Positions 26,286-35,160 of a stretch of DNA of 64,000 nucleotides are shown piece after piece. Source of the stretch: Vibrio hyugaensis (GTDB taxonomy: Bacteria > Pseudomonadota > Gammaproteobacteria > Enterobacterales > Vibrionaceae). Location: assembly GCF_002906655.1 (NCBI RefSeq), contig NZ_CP025794.1, positions 744,001 to 808,000 on the forward strand. The letters run 5' to 3'. How positions within the stretch are numbered: the first letter of the stretch is position 1; each line of letters begins with the position of its first letter. The notes under the pieces were generated by a model. The model was not told the DNA's origin. It saw only the letters and a list, made by a program, of their open reading frames with translations, and made no database searches. A program made the position numbers and the translations under genes.

Positions 26286-27624
26286 AAACAAACTACCAAT
26301 GCATGTTCTCAAGCGTCTTAGTATCAAAAGCCGCTTAGTACTTGCGGCGGTGGTTTGGCTCACCGCCATGATCCTCGCCGCTGGCGTGACCATTCCAACT
26401 CAAGTTTATAACTACATGGTGGATGATACACGTTCACAGTTGAATGTTTATATGGACGAAATTGCCGCCCAGTTAGAGGTCGGCAGTAAAGGCCAACTAT
26501 CCCTTTCCACCCCGCTTTCCGACCCTCGATTTAGTCGCCCATACAGTGGCTTATATTGGAGCGCCTCCACGGAAACCAGCCTCGAACGATCACGTTCACT
26601 ATGGGATAAAAAAATCACTTATAAAGGGCTCGATAAAAATGCGTTTGGGGCCCGAGATGAAAAGCTCATCACGTTAAAAAAGACGCTTTATCTACCAGAT
26701 TATGATGGACCAATCGATGTCATCATCGGCATCGATAAAGACCCAATTGAGGGTACCATTCAATCTTTGACAGGGCAGCTTTGGATTATTTTAGGTTTGC
26801 TATTTGCCGGCGTACTTGCCGTTATCTTACTGCAAATTGCATGGTCATTGAGCCCGCTGACCAAGCTGCAAAGAGAACTGGCAGAGCTTAAATCTGGCAA
26901 TAAGAAAGGCTTGGAAGAAGAATATCCAAAAGAGATCTCTCCTTTGATTTCTGATCTGAATGCCTTGCTCTTCCACTATCAAGAGCTGCTGGAACGTGCT
27001 CGTAATCATGCAGGAAATTTATCTCACGCGCTGAAAACGCCACTTTCTGTTTTAAAAAATGAAGTGCAGAACTTAAAGCCTGAAGAACGAGAGCGCCTAA
27101 ATGCACCGATTAGTCAGATTCAGCAGCATATAGATTACCACCTAGGCCGAGCGCGGATGGCCGGCTCAATGAATATCCTCTCTGTAAAGTCCAACCCTTC
27201 AGAATGTGTTGACGCGATTTCTATGGCGTTCGATAAAGTGTATGCCTATAGAGAAGTCACATTAATCAATGAACTTGATTCGGAGTTGAATGTTGCGGTT
27301 GAGAAAACGGATCTTGATGAGATGGTGGGTAATCTACTAGAAAATGGTTACAAATGGGCAGCGAGCATTATTCGTGTCCATTCCACGCAAGACAAAGACA
27401 ACATTCAGATCATCATTGAGGATGATGGGCCTGGTATCCCCGCCGAGCAATTATGCCAGGTCATCAAACGTGGTTACCGATTGGATGAAACCACTCCTGG
27501 CTCAGGTTTAGGCTTGAATATTGTGAGTGAAATGGCCCACAGTTATCGTGGCCAGCTTGAGCTATCAGAGAGCAAAATGGGCGGTTTGAAAGCCACCCTA
27601 ATTCTGCAAAAGAGCCGAGTTTAA
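26275..27624 (+). CDS. Sensor histidine kinase, CarS/VprB/PhoQ-like
   Basis: A 449-residue inner-membrane kinase. It has two transmembrane helices (about 20-40 and 168-190) around a periplasmic sensor of about 125 residues, then a HAMP-like linker. His251 lies in the dimerisation motif NLSHALKTPLSVLKNE. The ATP-binding N-box is LLENGYKWA, G1 is DDGPGIPAEQ and G2 is SGLGLNIVSEM. It pairs with the upstream regulator through an 11-bp overlap. The alternative start Met9 is possible. It converges with the DedA-LssY gene, overlapping by 4 bp. Confidence 0.88.
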   Translation: MPSKNKLPMHVLKRLSIKSRLVLAAVVWLTAMILAAGVTIPTQVYNYMVDDTRSQLNVYMDEIAAQLEVGSKGQLSLSTPLSDPRFSRPYSGLYWSASTETSLERSRSLWDKKITYKGLDKNAFGARDEKLITLKKTLYLPDYDGPIDVIIGIDKDPIEGTIQSLTGQLWIILGLLFAGVLAVILLQIAWSLSPLTKLQRELAELKSGNKKGLEEEYPKEISPLISDLNALLFHYQELLERARNHAGNLSHALKTPLSVLKNEVQNLKPEERERLNAPISQIQQHIDYHLGRARMAGSMNILSVKSNPSECVDAISMAFDKVYAYREVTLINELDSELNVAVEKTDLDEMVGNLLENGYKWAASIIRVHSTQDKDNIQIIIEDDGPGIPAEQLCQVIKRGYRLDETTPGSGLGLNIVSEMAHSYRGQLELSESKMGGLKATLILQKSRV

Positions 27625-28982
27625 ATCACACCAGGTGAGAGTTCCGAAATGGCACTTGTCGATGCTTCATCGTTAGGTGCCATTTTTGTGTCTGGGTTCT
27701 GGTTGAATACATTAAGCGCTAACGATGGCTCACTAATCAGCAATACATTGCCATCTGAATAATAATCATGCTGATTGTCCATCGCAGTCGGCATGGCAAG
27801 TGAGTGTAACTCCCCTACCAACACTAAATGGCTCAACGCAATCTGTTTTGCAAGACGGTCTCTCTCGCTGTCAACATTTGGGTCAATACGATGAAGTACC
27901 GTCAAAATCCCCGAGTAATGCGCCAATTTAAGCCCGTCGTCATAGCTAATGGCTCCAACCCAGATCGGTACTCCTGACTGCGAATCCTGTCCTGCTGACC
28001 ACCAGCGTATGTGGGAACGCTTCAATAGACTGCCTGGTTCTTGAAACGCCATGACTTGAGGTTTCCCGTTCCAAAACAGATCCGAAACCGGTGGCACTTG
28101 CTGCTTCAACAGGGAAATATAATCTGACAACTTGATATTATTTCTTGAGAAGGTTTGGTTCTCTAGCCAGCCAAGCTCTTGCATTAAAGTTCGGGGTGAT
28201 TCACCAACGTACACCACATTAGCCGCTTGGGCGTCGAACACATTCGAGCGACCCGGGTATACTTTAAAATTCAACGTTTGAAGTGATGTTGGCATCGTAT
28301 CCGCGCTTTCTACTTGCTTAAGATTATCATCAGCCAAATAGAAAAAATGACCATAATTCGCTGCCACTAAGCACAATATCAAGGCCGAGAAAGACTTGGT
28401 CCATTTTCGTGACCAATTCTTTTTCCATGCAATAACACTAAACACCATTGTCACCGCAATAGAGGCGATCAACAGTTTATGTTCAACTAAAACAAGTTTG
28501 ATTGAATCGATAGGTAGCCAAGCCTGCAAGCCAGCGGCCAACAAATACCCCACTAAAACAAACTGCCCTATGCCAAATATTAATCCAATAGACGAACAAA
28601 GGGTAAAGCGCTTCCAAGCAATGTTCACCGAGCCGGCCATAAATGGCACAACCCAAGCAACAGGGCCAAGTAGACGCGCGAAGATCAGGATCGCGTTACC
28701 GCGTTTTTTCATCAGCAAACGGCAACGAGCAATTGGCCGCCGTGTTTTCACTTGCCAACGGATGAGTGCTCTCTGCGCCTTTGAGCCTGAACGCCGGCCT
28801 ATAAAGTAGCTGAGTTGATCCCCCAACCAACCGCCTGATAAAACGGCAATCACACCCCAAATAATGCCTTGATGTAATTGATAGCCCGCGGCGAGCAAAA
28901 ACGGCTCACCGGGAACAAAGAGATTTGGTCCAATCGTCGCATCTAGAAATGCCCCGAAGAACAGACTGATTGCTTCCAGCAT
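27621..28982 (-). CDS. DedA-family membrane protein fused to LssY_C domain
   Basis: A 453-residue protein. Residues about 1-170 form a DedA/VTT membrane domain (GPNLFVPGEPFLLAAGYQLH, GGWLGDQLSYFIGRR, FARLLGPVAWVVPFMAGSVN). Two more hydrophobic segments lie to about 215. The C-terminal 200 residues look like the LssY_C domain (LKRSHIRWWSAGQ ... VPIWVGAISYDDG). The start ATG follows GGAGG. It is co-transcribed with the upstream glycosyltransferase (14-bp gap). DedA proteins are implicated in phospholipid recycling and envelope integrity; the fused domain's function is unknown. Confidence 0.8.
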   Translation of the reverse strand: MLEAISLFFGAFLDATIGPNLFVPGEPFLLAAGYQLHQGIIWGVIAVLSGGWLGDQLSYFIGRRSGSKAQRALIRWQVKTRRPIARCRLLMKKRGNAILIFARLLGPVAWVVPFMAGSVNIAWKRFTLCSSIGLIFGIGQFVLVGYLLAAGLQAWLPIDSIKLVLVEHKLLIASIAVTMVFSVIAWKKNWSRKWTKSFSALILCLVAANYGHFFYLADDNLKQVESADTMPTSLQTLNFKVYPGRSNVFDAQAANVVYVGESPRTLMQELGWLENQTFSRNNIKLSDYISLLKQQVPPVSDLFWNGKPQVMAFQEPGSLLKRSHIRWWSAGQDSQSGVPIWVGAISYDDGLKLAHYSGILTVLHRIDPNVDSERDRLAKQIALSHLVLVGELHSLAMPTAMDNQHDYYSDGNVLLISEPSLALNVFNQNPDTKMAPNDEASTSAISELSPGVI

Positions 28983-28996
28983 ACAGCCTCCGACGA

Positions 28997-29731
28997 TTAT
29001 GAATGTTGATCTTTGTAGTGACCGAATTTGTATTCCATTTCGTTATTGCGCATTTCACCGAAGAAGAAACGACGCACATTGGCTTTAAAATACGTCATCC
29101 CCATGTTGAAGAAACCATCTTGCTCTAATCGACGTGGATCAAATTCAAATGTCATAGGTAAGAAGCGAAAACGCCACGTTTTTGAAGCGCGCTTTACGTA
29201 ATCACAATCCTCACATAGCGTGATGGATTCATCAAAGCCGTTAAGCTCTTTATGCGCACGCTTGGTCGAGAAAATACACGCACCAACAGCGGTTGGGAAT
29301 GTGTATTGGGTAATGAACAAGCCTGTGTTAAACAAGCCGTAGCCAAGTTTGTGCGCCATTGGTAAGTCCTTTGCCCCCATGTACACACCCGCGACTTCTA
29401 GCTTCGCGTCTTCAAGCTTGCTCATCGCGCGGCTCAAGAAATCACTCGGTAAGCGAACATCTGCGTCTAAAAACAGAATGCGTTCATACTTAGCTAGGTT
29501 TGCGCCAGTGTTACGGCCAAGGCTTACGCCTCGGGTTTCCATGTGATGGACCGTTAATTCTGATAAAGAGCTTTCATACGCTTGGGCAACCTCTCGAGTT
29601 GAATCTTCACTATCCGAATCCACCACAACCACTTCAAATTTCTGATGTGTTTGCTTAGTTAAATCTTCGAGTAGTCGACCAATACGTTTTTCTTCATTTA
29701 GGGTAATAATCACGATACTGACTGGGTTCAT
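28997..29731 (-). CDS. Family 2 glycosyltransferase
   Basis: A 244-residue GT-A enzyme starting MNPVSIVIITLNEEKRIGRL, with nucleotide-binding aspartates (VVVVDSDSEDST) and the DXD-like FLDADVRLP (about residue 95). A GFDESITLCEDCDYVKRA acceptor motif follows. It has no strong membrane segment except a hydrophobic patch near LFNTGLFITQY. I start it at ATG 29731 behind GGAG; an upstream in-frame ATG at 29743 is possible. It is the first gene of a pair with the DedA-LssY protein, hinting at a membrane glycolipid or lipid carrier substrate. Confidence 0.85.
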   Translation of the reverse strand: MNPVSIVIITLNEEKRIGRLLEDLTKQTHQKFEVVVVDSDSEDSTREVAQAYESSLSELTVHHMETRGVSLGRNTGANLAKYERILFLDADVRLPSDFLSRAMSKLEDAKLEVAGVYMGAKDLPMAHKLGYGLFNTGLFITQYTFPTAVGACIFSTKRAHKELNGFDESITLCEDCDYVKRASKTWRFRFLPMTFEFDPRRLEQDGFFNMGMTYFKANVRRFFFGEMRNNEMEYKFGHYKDQHS

Positions 29732-29939
29732 AATGTGCTCCATTGATGCTCTCGTTAGGTGTTGGGCCAAGAATAGAACCGAGTGGCTTAACGGTTACTG
29801 AGGTCAGCATTCATTTTGCGTTCATTTCGTTAATAACAGATGTCGATGATTATCCATTCACAAAAATGATGCCTGTCGAGAAAGGGAAGAAAAACACAAG
29901 TAAAGGAAGGTAAATAGGTTAAAATCGCCTCAAAGTGAA

Positions 29940-30151
29940 CAAACTTTTATCTAAGCGATAAAACTTGCACTCTTACTACCCAAAGATTGCTGTCTTTTTA
30001 TTGATTTGGGTGCATTTATGGTTGCTGAACCCAGAGCAGGATGATAGTATCCGCGCTCGCTTGAACAGTTCCTGTTTCAAGCTTTACCACGAACTCAAGG
30101 TCGCATTGTGGTTCGTGAAGTTTAATTTTTACTAATTTGAGAGTAAATACT
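29940..30151 (+). promoter_or_regulatory. rplY 5' leader, possible L25 autoregulatory structure
   Basis: A long leader precedes rplY. It contains the stem CACGAAC (30088-30094)/GTTCGTG (30111-30117), and just before it CTTGAACA/TGTTTCAAG around a four-base loop. L25 binds 5S rRNA, and gamma-proteobacterial rplY leaders are reported to be structured, so autoregulation is plausible. I have not folded it. The rest of the 29732-30151 gap shows no gene. Confidence 0.4.
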
Positions 30152-30430
30152 ATGAAATTCGAAGCAGTAGTACGTACTGAACTAGGTAAAGGTGCGAGCC
30201 GCCGCCTACGTCACGCTGGCAAATTCCCTGCAGTTGTATACGGCGGTGAAGCAGCAGCAGTTGCTATCGTTCTTAACCACGACGAGATCGTTAACCAAAT
30301 GGACAAGCCTGAGTTCTACGAAGGTATCGTTCTAGTGATCGACGGCGCTGAAGTTAAAGTTAAGCCACAAGACGTTCAACGTCACGCGTTCAAGCCAAAA
30401 GTTGAGCACATGGACTTCATCCGTATCTAA
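30152..30430 (+). CDS. rplY: 50S ribosomal protein L25
   Basis: The 92-residue protein (E. coli 94) is the short, non-Ctc form. It binds 5S rRNA loop E in the large subunit's central protuberance. It has the motif [25 protein letters not shown] at its N-terminus and ends [12 protein letters not shown], both typical of enteric and Vibrio L25. The start at 30152 (MKFEAVVR) fits the family; a frame starting five codons earlier does not. It is a single gene with its own terminator and a long leader. Confidence 0.97.
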   Translation: MKFEAVVRTELGKGASRRLRHAGKFPAVVYGGEAAAVAIVLNHDEIVNQMDKPEFYEGIVLVIDGAEVKVKPQDVQRHAFKPKVEHMDFIRI

Positions 30431-30517
30431 TTCCCTACCAAGGAATTAACGGATAAAATCCAAACCTTTTGCATAAAAAGATTATCGGACTTACCAACCG
30501 AGATATCTAAAAAATTC

Positions 30518-30550
30518 AAAACCCCGGAGCCTTACCATCTCCGGGGTTTT
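30518..30550 (+). terminator. rplY terminator
   Basis: CCCCGGAG (30522-30529) and CTCCGGGG (30539-30546) form a GC-rich stem followed by TTTT and preceded by an A-run. Confidence 0.9.
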
Positions 30551-30606
30551 ACTATATATGGCCGATGAAAATTCCCACGCAAACTCCAAACACAAGAGAG
30601 CCCCAA

Positions 30607-30637
30607 ACATGGGAGCGCCATGGATTCGAACTAACTA
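30607..30637 (-). other. tRNA 3'-end-like fragment
   Basis: On the minus strand the sequence directly after the GNAT stop reads TTCGAATCCATGGCGCTCCC followed by A. That resembles a T-loop plus acceptor 3' strand, but there is no pairing T-stem or 5' acceptor half and no CCA. It is not a functional tRNA. It may be chance or an attachment-site scar. Confidence 0.25.
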
Positions 30638-31150
30638 TGTTCGTGCGATGTACTTCACCAAAGTGAGGTCATTCAACACCATGCCCTCAATGACCTCTGC
30701 CTCCTCCTCTCCAGACCACACAAAGCCACATTTTTTATAGAAGTTCAGCCCCTGTTGATTCGTATCCAACGCTTTAAGGCTGATTTGCATCACCGGTGTG
30801 GACAACAAACGCGTTTCTAGCTCATCAATCAATGCACTACCCACACCTTGCCCGTAGTAAAGAGGCGAAACATAACAACAAGTGACAACTGCTGTCTTAT
30901 CCTCACTAGAATGGTTCGGTAGCTCGTAGCTGAGAAAACCAACTATCTCTTTACCCTTCTCTACCACAATCAAATTTGCCAATTGTTCTGTCATCACTCG
31001 TGTCCACATCTTTTCTCTGCGCTCAAGAGTAAACTGACAAATATAACTTTCAGGCATCAATCCTTTATAGGCGACTTGCCATGAATCGACATGAATCTTG
31101 GCGATAAGCCTAGCTTCGTCTCTTAGTGCGTTTCTTACTGTATATCCCAT
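30635..31150 (-). CDS. GNAT-family N-acetyltransferase
   Basis: A 171-residue cytosolic enzyme with the acetyl-CoA binding signature YGQGVGSALIDELE (Q/R-x-x-G-x-G/A, about residue 100). The start MGYTVRNALRDEARLIAKIH and a late NFYKKCGF motif are typical of GNAT enzymes. It transfers acetyl from acetyl-CoA to an amine, but the acceptor is unknown. It follows another GNAT gene by 12 bp in the same direction, so the two are likely co-transcribed. GAAAGG precedes the ATG. Confidence 0.87.
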   Translation of the reverse strand: MGYTVRNALRDEARLIAKIHVDSWQVAYKGLMPESYICQFTLERREKMWTRVMTEQLANLIVVEKGKEIVGFLSYELPNHSSEDKTAVVTCCYVSPLYYGQGVGSALIDELETRLLSTPVMQISLKALDTNQQGLNFYKKCGFVWSGEEEAEVIEGMVLNDLTLVKYIART

Positions 31151-31162
31151 TGCGCGCCTTTC

Positions 31163-31870
31163 TTATAACTCTTGAGTAAACACTCTCTGACGACTGTATG
31201 CTTCAAATCCCAGTGATTGGCACAACTTTATTGAAGGTGTATTTTCAATGTTTACTCGATACCTAACTTTACGCTGTCTTGCCTTCACCTCACGGACTAA
31301 GTGAGCAAGCAGCCGCTTCCCATACCCTTTCCCTCTCGCATATGGAGAAACCAATATGGACAAAGATTCAAACGGTTCCTTTCCCGGATAACAATATGAC
31401 GCCAGTACCGCAACGAGCTTTTCATTGTCGAAGATGCCATAAAAGAAATGACTATCCAGCTCAAAGTCCGCTTTTTCTATATCCTCACTACTATTCTGGC
31501 TTAAAAAGAATTCAAGTAATGAAAGATCGGATTCGATAGTAAGCGGAATTATTTCGTCATCATTGTTGACGTTATCGTCATTAAATAAATAGTAGTCGAC
31601 ATCGTCATAATCACAGAAGAATTGCTTATTATTTAATTTCCGTTCGATCTCACTCGGTTGAAAATGTCTTATTTTATTCCATAGCTCTTCGGGACAGGAT
31701 ATAAACGTCGTTGCATCGGATTGGTATAAAAAAACCGCAGCCTGATCGGAGAACTTTTTCCAATATCCAGGGTCGTAAGAGTAACCGTTGTACATTTTAT
31801 CGATGGTTGTGAACTGCTTCTGCCAAGAGCAATCGATTTCCGCCGTGAGCGCGGCTGATTTTTTGAGCAT
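31163..31870 (-). CDS. GNAT-family acetyltransferase with N-terminal extension
   Basis: A 235-residue protein. The N-terminal 130 residues are acidic and of no family I recognise (CDYDDVDYYLFNDDNVNNDD). The C-terminal third is a GNAT domain with ARGKGYGKRLLAHLVREVK (acetyl-CoA loop) and NTPSIKLCQSLGFEAY. It is the first gene of a two-gene unit. The upstream region is AT-rich and holds no other gene, consistent with an accessory pair. The acceptor is unknown. Confidence 0.8.
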   Translation of the reverse strand: MLKKSAALTAEIDCSWQKQFTTIDKMYNGYSYDPGYWKKFSDQAAVFLYQSDATTFISCPEELWNKIRHFQPSEIERKLNNKQFFCDYDDVDYYLFNDDNVNNDDEIIPLTIESDLSLLEFFLSQNSSEDIEKADFELDSHFFYGIFDNEKLVAVLASYCYPGKEPFESLSILVSPYARGKGYGKRLLAHLVREVKARQRKVRYRVNIENTPSIKLCQSLGFEAYSRQRVFTQEL

Positions 31871-32219
31871 CCCTACCTCTCAACATGCTGTACAGAAAAA
31901 TCTTAACTATATGTTTCGCATACATTATAAAAACATGAATCTGGTAAAATAATAATCAATCCTTGGTTCATATCTCGCCAAAATACGTATTGATTCACAC
32001 TAAGAAAACACATTCAATTGAGCTGCTCACAATTTTAATAAACCACCTCGCAAAAACCTTTCTAAATACGATTTCTGTTTATTTGTCGACATCCATTGCA
32101 GGCTTGTTATTTCCTTTATTCAACAAAACTATAAATAAGATATAGATCACTAAAGTTTCACACTAATTCCGTATATTTCACGCCGTAATAAAATCAAAAT
32201 CACAAAGAAAGGATCCCTT
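31871..32219. other. AT-rich divergent intergenic region
   Basis: No credible gene seen. The region is clearly more AT-rich than its surroundings and must carry promoters for the GNAT pair (leftward) and the nucleotidase (rightward). Confidence 0.4.
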
Positions 32220-33923
32220 ATGAAGTTTTATAAATCCCTCTTGGTACTTTCTGTCGGTGCTGCGCTAGCTGGATGTGGCTCAGACAGCGACAACTCTCCA
32301 GTTACCTGTGAGACCGCTGACTCTTGTACTAAATTCACTGTTCTTCATACCAACGATAACCACGGTCGCTTTTGGCACAACAGCGATGGCGAGTATGGTA
32401 TGGCAGCACGTAAAACGCTTATCGAATCTATTCGTGCAGAAGTTGCTGAAAACGGTGGTGAGTCAATCCTGCTGTCTGGTGGTGACATCAACACAGGTGT
32501 ACCAGAGTCAGACATGCAAGATGCCGTGCCAGACTTCGTAGGTATGAACCTTATTGGTTACGATGCAATGGCTGTCGGTAACCACGAATTTGATAACTCT
32601 CTAGACGTATTAGACATGCAGGCAGAGCTTGCTGACTTCCCGATGCTAGCTGCAAACATCTACAAGAAAGATGCAGACGGCAAAGTAACTGATGAACGTT
32701 ACTTCGACCCTTACAAAGTATTCACGGTTAACGGTCTTAAAGTGGCGGTTATCGGTCTTACAACAAAAGACACAGCAAAACTGGTAAACCCAGACAACGT
32801 TGCGGATATCTACTTCGAAGATCCACAAGTTGAAATCCAAAAAGTACTTGCAGAAATCGAAGCAAACGAGAAAGTTGACCTAGTGTTCGCTACAACACAC
32901 ATGGGCCACTACCAAGATGGTCAACACGGCAGCGAAGCACCTGGTGATGTTCTACTTGCACGTTCTCTTGAAGAAGGTGAGCTGGACGCAATCATCGGTG
33001 GTCACTCTCAAAACCCAGTATGTATGGAGCCTGGCACAAACAACTACGCTGACTTCAAACCAGGTGATGACTGTGCTCCAGACCAACAAAACGGTACTTA
33101 CATCATGCAAGCGCATGAGTGGGGTAAATACGTAGGTCGTGCAGACTTCGAATTCTACGATGGCAAACTGCACCTAGCTAAATACGCACTAATCCCTGTA
33201 AACCTTCTTGATGACAACGATGAAGTGATCGGTGAGTACATCAAGCACGACGCAACAGTGAAGTCGATCCTTCTTCCTTACCAACAACAAGGTCAAGACT
33301 TGTTGGATGTTAAAGTTTCAGAAACTGACGGCAAACTTGAAGGCGACCGTGGCGTAGTTCGTTCAGAGCAAACTAACCTTGGCCACCTATTGGGTGAGGC
33401 GTACCGCACTTATGAGCTAGTTAACGCTGACTTTGGTGTAATGAACTCAGGTGGTGTGCGTGACTCAATCCAGAAAGGCGATATCGCTTACCGCGATGTA
33501 CTAACCGTACAACCTTTCGGTAACTTCGTAACCAAAGCAACGATGACCGGCCAAGAAGTTAAAGATTACCTAGACGTAGTTGCAACGAAATCTGCGGGCT
33601 CTGGTGCTTACGCTCAACTAGACAACATCACGCTATCTGTTGATTGTGACGCAAGCGATGTCACTATCACAGACATCAACGGTAAGGGCTTCAACCTAGC
33701 GGATACTTACACGTTCTCTGTGATCAGCTTCAGCGCGGCTGGTGGTGATGATTACCCAGTGATCGATGTTGAATCAACTCAAATGACAGATGCTTCTGTA
33801 CTGCGAGAGTTCTTCGTTAAAAACCCTCAGATCTCTGCTGCAGACTTTGACAAGAATTTAGGCAATATCGAGTACTTCAGCAACGGTCAAGCTGTGAAAG
33901 GTTGTCCTGCTTCAGGTAGCTAA
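32220..33923 (+). CDS. UshA-type 5'-nucleotidase / metallophosphatase lipoprotein
   Basis: A 567-residue lipoprotein with lipobox LAGC (Cys19), so it is attached to a membrane and faces outside the cytoplasm. The N-terminal metallophosphatase domain has TVLHTNDNHGRF (about 42-53), LLSGGDINTG, MAVGNHEFDNS, TTHMGHY and IIGGHSQ, covering the usual metal ligands. The C-terminal 5'-nucleotidase domain contains MNSGGVRDSIQKGDIAYRDV and a Gly-Ala-Tyr substrate loop. It should release phosphate from extracellular nucleotides for salvage. The ATG follows AAAGGATC. It is a single gene with a strong terminator. Confidence 0.92.
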   Translation: MKFYKSLLVLSVGAALAGCGSDSDNSPVTCETADSCTKFTVLHTNDNHGRFWHNSDGEYGMAARKTLIESIRAEVAENGGESILLSGGDINTGVPESDMQDAVPDFVGMNLIGYDAMAVGNHEFDNSLDVLDMQAELADFPMLAANIYKKDADGKVTDERYFDPYKVFTVNGLKVAVIGLTTKDTAKLVNPDNVADIYFEDPQVEIQKVLAEIEANEKVDLVFATTHMGHYQDGQHGSEAPGDVLLARSLEEGELDAIIGGHSQNPVCMEPGTNNYADFKPGDDCAPDQQNGTYIMQAHEWGKYVGRADFEFYDGKLHLAKYALIPVNLLDDNDEVIGEYIKHDATVKSILLPYQQQGQDLLDVKVSETDGKLEGDRGVVRSEQTNLGHLLGEAYRTYELVNADFGVMNSGGVRDSIQKGDIAYRDVLTVQPFGNFVTKATMTGQEVKDYLDVVATKSAGSGAYAQLDNITLSVDCDASDVTITDINGKGFNLADTYTFSVISFSAAGGDDYPVIDVESTQMTDASVLREFFVKNPQISAADFDKNLGNIEYFSNGQAVKGCPASGS

Positions 33924-33944
33924 TCTACTGAGACCTTGTCTACA

Positions 33945-34368
33945 TTTAGATGTTGACAGCCATTCGGTTGCATAACAATCGAAACAAAGGCGTGTCAGAC
34001 TGACTCTAAGACCAACCGGAGCCCAAGTGGCTCCGGTTTTTTTATTGGTGCTAAATCCCTGAAAAAGCAGACCCTTCACAAATCGTTCAAAAAATGTTCA
34101 TTTGTGTTATTGACGCCCATGTGCGGGGCTTCTATGTTTGATAAGGTCTTTCAAATAAGCAGATTCATTGACTAACTTTCGCGATTCATTTTTATTCGCG
34201 CAGCTAATGATTCTGAGAAAGATGTGAATGGCGTTACAAACACTGCTCTCAAACAATTTGTCTTTAGGACTTCAAACGACGGCGTTGTGCCTCCACGTGC
34301 ACGCCAATGAGCAGCGATCTGGACGTCAATGTGTTCAAACTGCTGCCATCGAGTTCTGGAGGTCAAAA
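33945..34368. other. Gap upstream of the 73-residue ORF
   Basis: Beyond the nucleotidase terminator no gene is seen. It contains the promoter of the small ORF and a CGCG/CGCG-type hairpin near 34178-34200. Confidence 0.3.
34014..34045 (+). terminator. Nucleotidase gene terminator
   Basis: AACCGGAGCC (34014-34023) and GGCTCCGGTT (34029-34038) make a perfect 10-bp stem followed by TTTTT. Confidence 0.92.
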
Positions 34369-34590
34369 ATGAAACGAGCCAGCAACAGCTACAGACTGCA
34401 ACTGATTAAAGAAGTGGTAACTCGCAGAGAACGTGAAGCATGTACTGATCCCATGGCAAACTATATTCATCAACTGATGGATGAACTGCCAACCAGTCGA
34501 TTAGAGGTGGAGCAAAACCACCGCTTTGCCGGAAGCCACTTTGACGAACAAGCAGGAGGCTGGGTCAGTGACCAATGGTCAATGAAATAA
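34369..34590 (+). CDS. Small hypothetical protein, 73 residues
   Basis: ATG at 34369 is preceded by GGAGG at six bases, an ideal ribosome site, so translation is likely although no family is recognised. The protein is charged and cytosolic (RRERE, DELPTSRLEVEQNHR). It ends with aromatic and polar residues (GGWVSDQWSMK). A longer in-frame version to 34228 lacks a ribosome site. A hairpin follows at 34630. The flanking genes are unrelated. Confidence 0.6.
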   Translation: MKRASNSYRLQLIKEVVTRREREACTDPMANYIHQLMDELPTSRLEVEQNHRFAGSHFDEQAGGWVSDQWSMK

Positions 34591-34629
34591 CGCCAACCAC
34601 TTTTTCAGAGGTGGGAAATGGATAGGAGC

Positions 34630-34671
34630 TTCCCGGCTCTTATGGATAAGTATCTCAGACTGGGCCGGGAA
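34630..34671 (+). terminator. Hairpin after the 73-residue ORF
   Basis: TTCCCGGC (34630-34637) pairs perfectly with GCCGGGAA (34664-34671). There is no T-run, so termination is uncertain. Confidence 0.35.
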
Positions 34672-34691
34672 TAGTTGAATCCCACTATCAA

Positions 34692-34940
34692 CTAAAACAA
34701 ATCTTGCTGCGGTGACGCTCCATCCTGTGGCAATTCTGCTTTTGCCTTCCCTACCAATACCTTTCTTCTATAACGTTGACGACATAGCTTGATCACGTGT
34801 AACTGTTGTGCAGGGGTAAAGCTTAGCCAATTAAACCGCTCTTCTCTCTTACGCATGCATCCCTTGCAATACCCTTTTTCGTCGGAAGTGCAAATTCCAA
34901 CGCAAGGACTTGGGACGGTAAAAAACTCCAGTTGCTCCAT
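34692..34940 (-). CDS. DUF1289 family protein
   Basis: An 82-residue protein with the DUF1289 cysteine pattern SPCVGICTSDEKGYCKGCMRKREE, i.e. Cys-x3-Cys-x7-Cys-x2-Cys. It is followed by the conserved W-L-S/F-TPAQQ segment. Four conserved cysteines suggest a metal or Fe-S site, but no function is established. I use the ATG at 34940; a TTG two codons earlier is also open. It is a single gene. Confidence 0.82.
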   Translation of the reverse strand: MEQLEFFTVPSPCVGICTSDEKGYCKGCMRKREERFNWLSFTPAQQLHVIKLCRQRYRRKVLVGKAKAELPQDGASPQQDLF

Positions 34941-35160
34941 GCTCAAACCGTTCTATCGTTAGCTTGTTTAAATCCAATACGTTAATAGTCGAATAACTGT
35001 AAGAAATTTCTAAGTTTTCGGTGAATATCAATACCGATAATGGGATCTCTGTTATAAAATACGCTGTGTTTAAAAACATACGAAACCATAACCGTATGCT
35101 GACAAAAACAGTGTTTTATTACCTATACTTACCACGTTTTCTAAAAACGGAGTCAATAAA

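Noticed and set aside
30607..30700. Functional tRNA gene on the minus strand
   Set aside because: No T-stem, anticodon arm or 5' acceptor half can be formed, and the upstream sequence is GNAT coding DNA.
30558..30740. 60-codon ORF overlapping the GNAT gene end
   Set aside because: It is antisense to the GNAT C-terminus and has no coding features.
31963..32145. 60-codon ORF in the AT-rich gap
   Set aside because: It starts with TTG, has no ribosome site, and is what random AT-rich DNA would give.
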